This document shows positions 51,401 through 64,000 of a stretch of 64,000 nucleotides of DNA, one piece after another (positions within the stretch are counted from its first letter, which is position 1; each line of letters starts with the position of its first letter). The DNA is from Setaria digitata (taxonomy: Eukaryota; Nematoda; Chromadorea; Rhabditida; Setariidae). The position numbers and the translations under genes were made by a program. Under the pieces are notes generated by a model. That model was not told where the DNA came from, ran no database searches, and saw only the letters and a list, made by a program, of their open reading frames with translations. The DNA is taken from contig RCAB01000040.1 in the NCBI GenBank assembly GCA_003640385.1, positions 124,001 to 188,000 on the forward strand, read 5' to 3'.

Positions 51401-54400
51401 GCTGGACAGAGTTTTCCAGAACAACAAAATCTGTTATTTTGGATCTTTGTTTTGAAATTAAACTCTGCCACTAGAAGTGATAAAGGTGAGTTCATCATCA
51501 TTCCATAGCAGTGGTAGTTATAACATCAGTAGTCAATAACTAAAAAAAATTACCGGACAAAATTTTTCATGATTATCAATTCCCAAAAAAAGGTTTTTCC
51601 GAATTTATATGCTTGATTGTTCCATATTTTTTAATTTGAATATTTAGGATGAAATTTTTTCTGATAAGAAAAGATGAAAGAAAAAAAAATTCTAAATTTT
51701 TTTGAATCAGAAATGTTATTTTCTTTTATCACTAGCCAAGTGACAGGAGGAGCCTTTTGCTGTATTCAGTTGCAATGGCAAATAATTGCTTCCAACATCA
51801 AACTCCAAAAAGGACATGAGCAGCTTTTGTTGTCACTTAAAAAAATTAAGAAATTGCTACAATCAGGTTCTCTTAGCAGAAATTCTTCGTGACTGTCGCT
51901 GTCACTAATAGAATAGTAGTTTTCCTTAAAGGTAATTGCATTTGAAATTTCTGCTAGAATTAGTAGGGATGTTAACCAATCAGTAAATCTGTAAAGATTA
52001 GCTGCAATTATAATCAGCATTAGTTCGATTTTCGATCCTTAAATCGAAGAGGTAAATGAATCGTTAGTTCCGTGAAATGAAAATTCTGATAATTAATTCT
52101 GAACTTTTTAACATTGCATTTATTTAAAATAAAATTTTTATCTGTTTTTTTTTTTTTTTTTTTTTTACATCAATGGATATATTTTCTTATACGTCAGAAT
52201 GTCGTGACAATTTACGCAGTGATTGATATTCTTATCTTTCAATACTACTTTCTTCGAAAATCAAAAAACACAAAACTATAGAATGAATGTTCAACGATTT
52301 ATAAATTTCGCTACTGTACATTAGAATATGAAAACTATTTGATGGGAATTGTGGGATGAAGGCAATGAAGCAACTAGTAACAATATCAACTGTTTTGTTT
52401 TAAATTCAAACTTTTTAAAATAAAAACAACTCATTTTATATTGTTCTGTTTTATTTCAGTTGCATGATCGACTTTTATTTGTTATACTGCTGTAATTTTA
52501 TGTTTTAAAAATAAATTTTATTGGCAAATTAAACAATTATATCGACATGTTTTACGTGAAGTCATCGTTTAATACAACAATTCTTAATATTCTTACAACT
52601 TAATTAATAAATCTGCACTTTTACAAGGAAATAACGATAGGATAAAGAAACAGAAGAAAATGTGAGTAATTAAAAAAAAAAAAATTAATAAATAATGTAA
52701 GATTTTGATTTCTTTTCAACATTTCAGCATTTCAACATTTTCAACATTTCCTGAAGATATAATCAACAAGAATAACAATTTTAAATCATTCTGGTAAATG
52801 AATTTGCAGATAATTAATCTACTGCTTAACAAAAATATAATTTAACAGGAATGGAATTGTCGAATTTCTTTTTCCTTTTTTTGACAAAAAATCGGGGGAA
52901 AAAAAGAAATTTCCTGTAATCAAATTTGTGCGGTTTACGAATTTATCAGAATGTTGCATTTACAATATCAGACGAAGAAAAAAGTTATAAATGAATACGG
53001 CATCGGATGATCAAATAAGAATGCAATAACGTTACTGTTATGTTAGAAAGTGATTTTTGTAAAAGGAAAATGTCTTTTAGAACAATGTTGGAAAAAAATT
53101 AAACAAAACGGTGTATTGCAAAGAACAACTTTTTTTCAAATTTAAAACTTTTTAATTTGAATTTTTTTCCTTGCGTACATATGTATTATTGCTAATTTTA
53201 TTCACTCAATATTCCTCAAAACATTTTCATATCGAAAGAATGTTTAATTATCACTTGCACAGTCATAATAAACATTATAATTTATCTCAAAACATTTTTA
53301 TTAGTTGGAATAATTGCACTTTAAGTGTCTAATTAATTGTGATTTTTGTTGATATTGCATTGTTAGAAAAGAAATGCAAAAACTAATTAAATTTTCACAA
53401 CAGAAACGAAAAAAATTAGTGAAGAAAATTGAAATATTTAATCTTAATCAGCAGTATTTCAGAAATTTAAGTACATAAGAGCTATTAAAATTCGTTAATA
53501 ACATCAAGCAACATTTCTTGTGATTTTTTTTCTTTTTTTTGAACAAGCTTTACGGGGAATTATTATAAAGAAGTATGATTGTGGTTTATTTCTTTAGCAA
53601 TTTTTATTCTAACAATCATGATCTATGTTCATTTATGATCTTTTTTTTTATAAGAAAAACAGATGTTTGCACTAAAATCATTAACTGTGTTCTAAGTCAA
53701 GATAAAAAAAAAAACTATTGGAATGAATTACAGAATGCATGCAAACTTGTTTCAGATAATTTTAGTTTCTCAGATTTAAACCTTCAGAATAATTCATTAT
53801 TTGAATTAAACTTTTACTGCTACTTAAACAAAAATTGCTTAATAATTTACAATGTAATGTAACAAGCTGCAATAAATCATGACGGATGTGCAACTTGTAA
53901 GAAATTCATTTTAATTGTGATCAATAATTTTATTTGGAAATTTAGAGAGTCTAGAAAAATAATGCATATTTTTGTGCTTTTCAAAATGATTCAAATAATT
54001 AAGTGGTCTTTTTCTTTGTTCATCTTTTTTTTTTTTTTTTCATCTTTATTGCAGTTTATTTTATAGTGCGGGAAAAAAAAGGAATAAATCAGCTAGGTGT
54101 TTTCATTAAAATTTTGAATATATCACTGATTTCAAATGATATTTTTTTTTTTTAATTATCGTAGTTTTAAATGTATGAAATTTTTTAGCGACAATGAATA
54201 ACAAGGAAAAAAAGAGAGAATGAATTATCCAATTTGGCATTCATACTACATCATTTTATAATTATGCTGGTATTTAGTAGAATAGCAATGCATGAAAAAA
54301 AGGTGGGAAATTTCTTGTTTTCAATCGTTTTAAAAATTAACATTTCTCCTTGAAAACAAGATAATCAGTTTGTCTCATTCTTGCTTAATTATATTTTAAT

Positions 54401-57400
54401 CAATTATTAGGTTGTCATAGTGATAAGCTATAAAAGCTCTCTGTTTATCATAAGCAATTCATTTTATTTTAATTTTTTTTATACTTTCAGCAATAAGAAA
54501 TTTACCTTGTACCTACATTCTTTAAATAATTTTAACACTCTATTTTATCCTTTTCTTTTAAAATCCTAAACGTTTTCTAACTTGGCTACTTTTTTTAGTT
54601 AGAAATTTCAATTAAAAAAATATATCACAGGCGCGACGGAATTTATAATTCGAACTAAAATTTCTCCTTCGAAAATGAAATTCGGTGAGAAAAAAAAAGA
54701 GAAAAAATGTAACCAAAAGACCAACTTTGTTTCTGTTGCTTTTCAAACAACAGAACCAAAAATACTTCGAAAATTTCTGCTAGGTAATAATATTATTTAA
54801 TTTTCAATAATTCGTTAAAAAGAAAAATGGAAAACATTGTACTTCACTTTCAGGACCAATGTTATATTTTCTGCTGTCAATCTTCATTTTATTCCAGTTA
54901 AAGGTACACTAAAAAAATTACTTTGAACCTGAATTCAATTGAAAATGATAGAACTATTTATTGTAAATATTAATTTTTTTATTTAGATTCGAAATTTTAT
55001 GTTTAATGTCCTAAATTATTTTATTTTTTCCAATAAAAACTTTTAACCGTTCTTTTTTTTTTTTTTTTTTTTATTTTTTGCTAGTAAAATACGCTTGTTT
55101 CATTTCAGACAAGTAATGCACACATGGAGACGACACCAATAATTTCTATGAGCGAAACACAAAATGGTTTTACATCTTATTTTAAGATATTCTGACCATT
55201 GATAGGCTAAATTTTCTATGCAAACAAAAAATTGTATCCGTAAAGCATTTCTGTCCTTAAATTTTGGCATCTTAAAGTTTACTGCGCATAACTATTTCCA
55301 CATATTCTAAGCTTAGGTTCAAGTTTTTTATATTTATTTTCAATTTGTTATGATAAGGGGTAGAACTAAAAATAAATTTTAGCGTGCTCCCTTTATCAAT
55401 TATATCGTTCGTTATATTCAATCAAAAAAAAAATTTTTTAGATGAAAAAATTTTTTAAAACAGACATCATCAGCGATTCCTTGTTTTCTTTTTTTTTTTT
55501 CATCTTTCATTCTATTTCAGTTTTAACGGAAAATTTTAATCCAATTTCAGCTTGTTTAAAGTTATTCATCCAAGCGGAATCCATGAATCCTTCCTTTTGT
55601 CTTTTTTTTTTTTTTCGTGACTGGAGCAGCAAGAGGAAAAAAAAAAAACTGGAGAAAATCGGTGTTGAGAAAATGCTTTGAAAGCTTTTATTGCAATTTT
55701 TGACATATATTTCGTATAAAAAAAGATTAGAAATAAATAGCTATGTGACTGATAGTCTGAGGAAAAAAAAATTCATGCCAATTACTAACTGTTCGCAACA
55801 TTTTAAAATTTAAAAAATTTGTCTGATTTCGAAACAAAAGATGCCTTTAATACTGCAAATATTGATAATGATAACCATAGGAATAGTGTTACCTTTACAG
55901 TATTCATCAACTACGTTTTGAAATTAATAATTCAAACTACGAAAACCTTGACCCAAGGAGATTTATTGTGCTCCTGATATTAGTTTTCCATATCAAATCG
56001 CTGATTTAACCGATATTAATTATTATGGATAACAAATGTGACAATCAATGTAAAATTGCACCTATGAAATTTTTGCGGTATTCATCAACTGCTATTTCAG
56101 GAGTAATGGGAACAAGCGTATTAACAACTACCAAAGGAACTTCATGTTTGATGTCGTTAACAAAAATTCAAGGATGGTTTACACTTATATCTATTTTATA
56201 CAAAGTTATTCGCTGTTTCTGAGACTTACAAGCACCTTGGATGGTTTTCAAAAAAAAAAAAAAAAAAAAAAAAAAAAGAAAAAAACATATTTAACAGAAG
56301 ATTAAGGAATTTCTCTCTGCCTTGTTTTTGAAAAACTCTGTTGAAAATGTTGAAATTTTGCTAAGAAATTTATTACACTTCAACAACAAAGAAAAGGAAA
56401 AGTATAATTATTAAAGTAAACTGTTATGCTAAAGCTAGAATATATAATAATCGTTCAAGAAGAAGATTTAAATATAAATCATAAGCTACAATAAACATGA
56501 GTAGAAAATGAATAAAAAAACAACAACTACGAGTACTTAGCTAAATTCCGTAATAGCTATATAGAAGCATTCCAAACGAGTTTCCGGAAATGACTTGGGT
56601 TAAAAAAAATTCTGAACCACTCCGAAAAATTCACTCAGTTGTAAGATTATCGATGGCTAAAATCGTCTGGCTTACTTATTCCACTGAGGATAAGTGTAAT
56701 TTCGCCTTGCATAAAATTTCTTATTATAGCTGCTGAAAGCATTGATAATAATTTTGCCAAATAATATAAATACTTTCGGATATACAAATTCTATTTCCTA
56801 TTCGTGTTAATATAGTTAAATAAAGTATAATGTTGTTGGCTTCGCACATAGTGTAACGAAGCAAAGCTCAGAATAGGCCTGATCCTACTCATTTTCATAA
56901 GCGGTTACGTTCGTAATGATTTTCAAATGAGAAAATATTTAGATGTTGATCTTCGATTGTTAAAACTCGGTTCAATGGGATTAAGTCATTCTGCATCTGT
57001 TACAGATTTGGAAATTTTAATTATTTTCCTTAATTTATAAGGATATAGAGATATAAACACGGGCCAAAGTGAGTGGACTTATAGAACCACTTAAGAAACT
57101 ATGCACCAAAACTGAGAAGGGAGCAATAAAAAAGAAAACAAAAAACAGAAAAAGGAAAAAAACGACGACCATATCAATTTCATCAGAATTCATAGATTAA
57201 GACATGATAAAACATGAAATAAAGATCAAAATTTGAAAAACTGAGATCAAAATTAGAGTGAAAATCACTGACGGATGCGCTGGCTAATTAACAGCTGTAC
57301 TACTTTTTATAACTATTTCTCTAAAAACGAGTTAATAATCATCTGACTTGAAATAATTATCTTTTTTTTCACAGCTTATATAATCTATAAAAAGATTTAA

Positions 57401-57659
57401 CATTGGGCAACAGTTACAAACAGGCTGACTTTATTTTTCTCAACGAACTTGAAATATAAATATTAAAATAATGCATCCAATAGTCCATTTCATTTTTTCG
57501 AATAAAATTACATAAACATTTTAAATCCTAAGAATGATATATTTTCATAGAAATTTTTCAGTATTTTTGGCGGAAAAAACAAAAACTCAAAAATACTCCT
57601 AGGAAATAAAATTCAAAAAAAGAAAAAAAAACCCGGAAATAAACATATTTGCTATGAAA
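48422..57659. other. Gene-poor AT-rich tract
   Basis: About 9.2 kb without a supportable exon or RNA gene. It contains numerous A or T runs (for example near 49890, 50955, 52147, 55055 and a long A run near 56250-56276) and no clear tandem array. A 65-codon ATG-initiated open frame at 56025-56222 is the most protein-like item, but it lacks other support. Confidence 0.6.
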
Positions 57660-58492
57660 CACTCGCTTACAATCCATCATTCCACATCCTCATTTACGCG
57701 TAACAACGTGTTCCGGAAGAGATATAGCCTTACTAACTGAAACGTTACTCTGTGGTTGCGTGTTTTGCGGATTGTGGTCAAGTTGTTGGTGCGAAATGGT
57801 TCGTATTTAGGTTTTTGACTTTTGTTGCGGTGCCGTTTGACGATTTCGTTTCCGGAATTGGGAGGGGGGGGGGGGGGGGGGGTAGTCTGTTTCGGATTTA
57901 AACTTTTTAAACCTTTTTATCGCTAGCCGTGATTCAAATGGGTTGCCATTTTTATCTGAGTGAGTTTTGTCTTCTAATTTTGCAGATTCCCGAAGCTTTC
58001 TTTCTCCCTTTTACTTTCTTCTTTTTTTTTTTAAATGAAAGTTTTTCAAAAGAAAAAATTATCTACATGTTTCAACTGGGAATACGTGTTTATAGTTTCC
58101 CCAGAGTAGGATATTTGGTTCCTCCTAAGTTAATCAGGAAGATGACTCTGATAAAATGATATGTTTTGTCCTGAAACATCGAGCAATGCTTTCTTCAGGT
58201 CAGATTTTAATAAAATTAATTCATTTTTTGATGAAGATCTAGTGAGCAGTGACATTGTTCTCTGGAGCTTGCCTTTCCTTTTCCTTTTTTTTTTTTGAAT
58301 TTTATTTTTTAAGCTGTAAGTCATCTATTTGTTTAGTAGGAAGACCTTTCTTTTTCCTTCCCCTTTCCTTCCTTCTTGTTTTCCACGGCTTTTATTGCCA
58401 AGAAAGTATGAATGTATAATATATGCATAAATGTTCGGAAAGAAAATATCTGAAGAAAAAAAAAGTGGAATAACTGTTTATTTATAGTGCAA
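57660..58492 (+). promoter_or_regulatory. Putative FOXK promoter / 5' UTR region with G19 run
   Basis: From about 57660 to 57900 the sequence becomes markedly less AT-rich, contains several CG steps, and includes an uninterrupted run of 19 G at 57864-57882. It precedes the first FOXK coding exon. A TTTATAG acceptor at 58481-58487 sits five bases before the ATG, so either a 5' UTR exon or a trans-spliced leader is joined there. I cannot tell which. Confidence 0.45.
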
Positions 58493-63984
<5,492 letters not shown>

Positions 63985-64000
63985 GTAAACATATTTACTG

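Noticed and set aside
56025..56222. 65-codon ATG-started frame with several cysteines and methionines
   Set aside because: No splice partners, no signal peptide, no recognisable domain, and AT-rich tract all around; likely chance.

Overview
The window looks like chromosomal DNA from a nematode, most likely a filarial or other clade III worm. The evidence is very AT-rich sequence with dozens of long A/T runs, small introns (about 50-700 bp) with T-rich TTTCAG/TTTTAG acceptors, and worm-typical gene content (innexin, T-type calcium channel). The species cannot be named from sequence alone. I built all gene models by hand from splice signals, reading-frame continuity and family motifs, so single exon ends may be off.

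Layout. 368-12784 (+) holds the 3' two-thirds or more of a T-type (Cav3, cca-1-like) calcium channel alpha-1 subunit, from domain I S4 to the C-terminus. 15187-18619 (+) is a complete 11-exon innexin. 19281-25147 (-) is a convergent gene of about 24 exons for a roughly 1,020-residue, apparently all-helical protein that I could not identify; its size and feel suit a karyopherin or HEAT-repeat protein. 26278-31812 (+) is an intron-rich BED-finger/hAT-transposase-derived gene, probably domesticated. 33465-35274 (+) is an ERI-type DEDDh 3'-5' exoribonuclease. 35378-37963 (-) is a four-pass membrane protein converging on it. 46514-48421 (+) is an unrecognised protein of about 235 residues, alone in a gene-poor AT-rich tract. 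58493-63984+ (+) is the 5' part of a FOXK transcription factor (FHA plus forkhead domains), running off the right edge.

Two long tracts, about 38.0-46.5 kb and 48.4-58.0 kb, show no convincing genes: only homopolymers, AT microsatellites and foldbacks. The eight genes do not form one pathway. The channel and innexin both serve excitable-cell signalling, but I see no operon-like spacing between them.

Assembly quality matters here. There are four single-N positions (24972, 25088, 35156, 39714), and each sits at the junction of a direct duplication. Two of these duplications disturb gene models: the 5' end of the minus-strand gene at 25 kb and the last exon of the exonuclease. The most interesting biological items are the hAT-derived gene with apparently lost catalytic residues, three foldbacks in FOXK introns, a set of candidate GC-AG introns, two microexons, and the isolated orphan gene at 46.5-48.4 kb.
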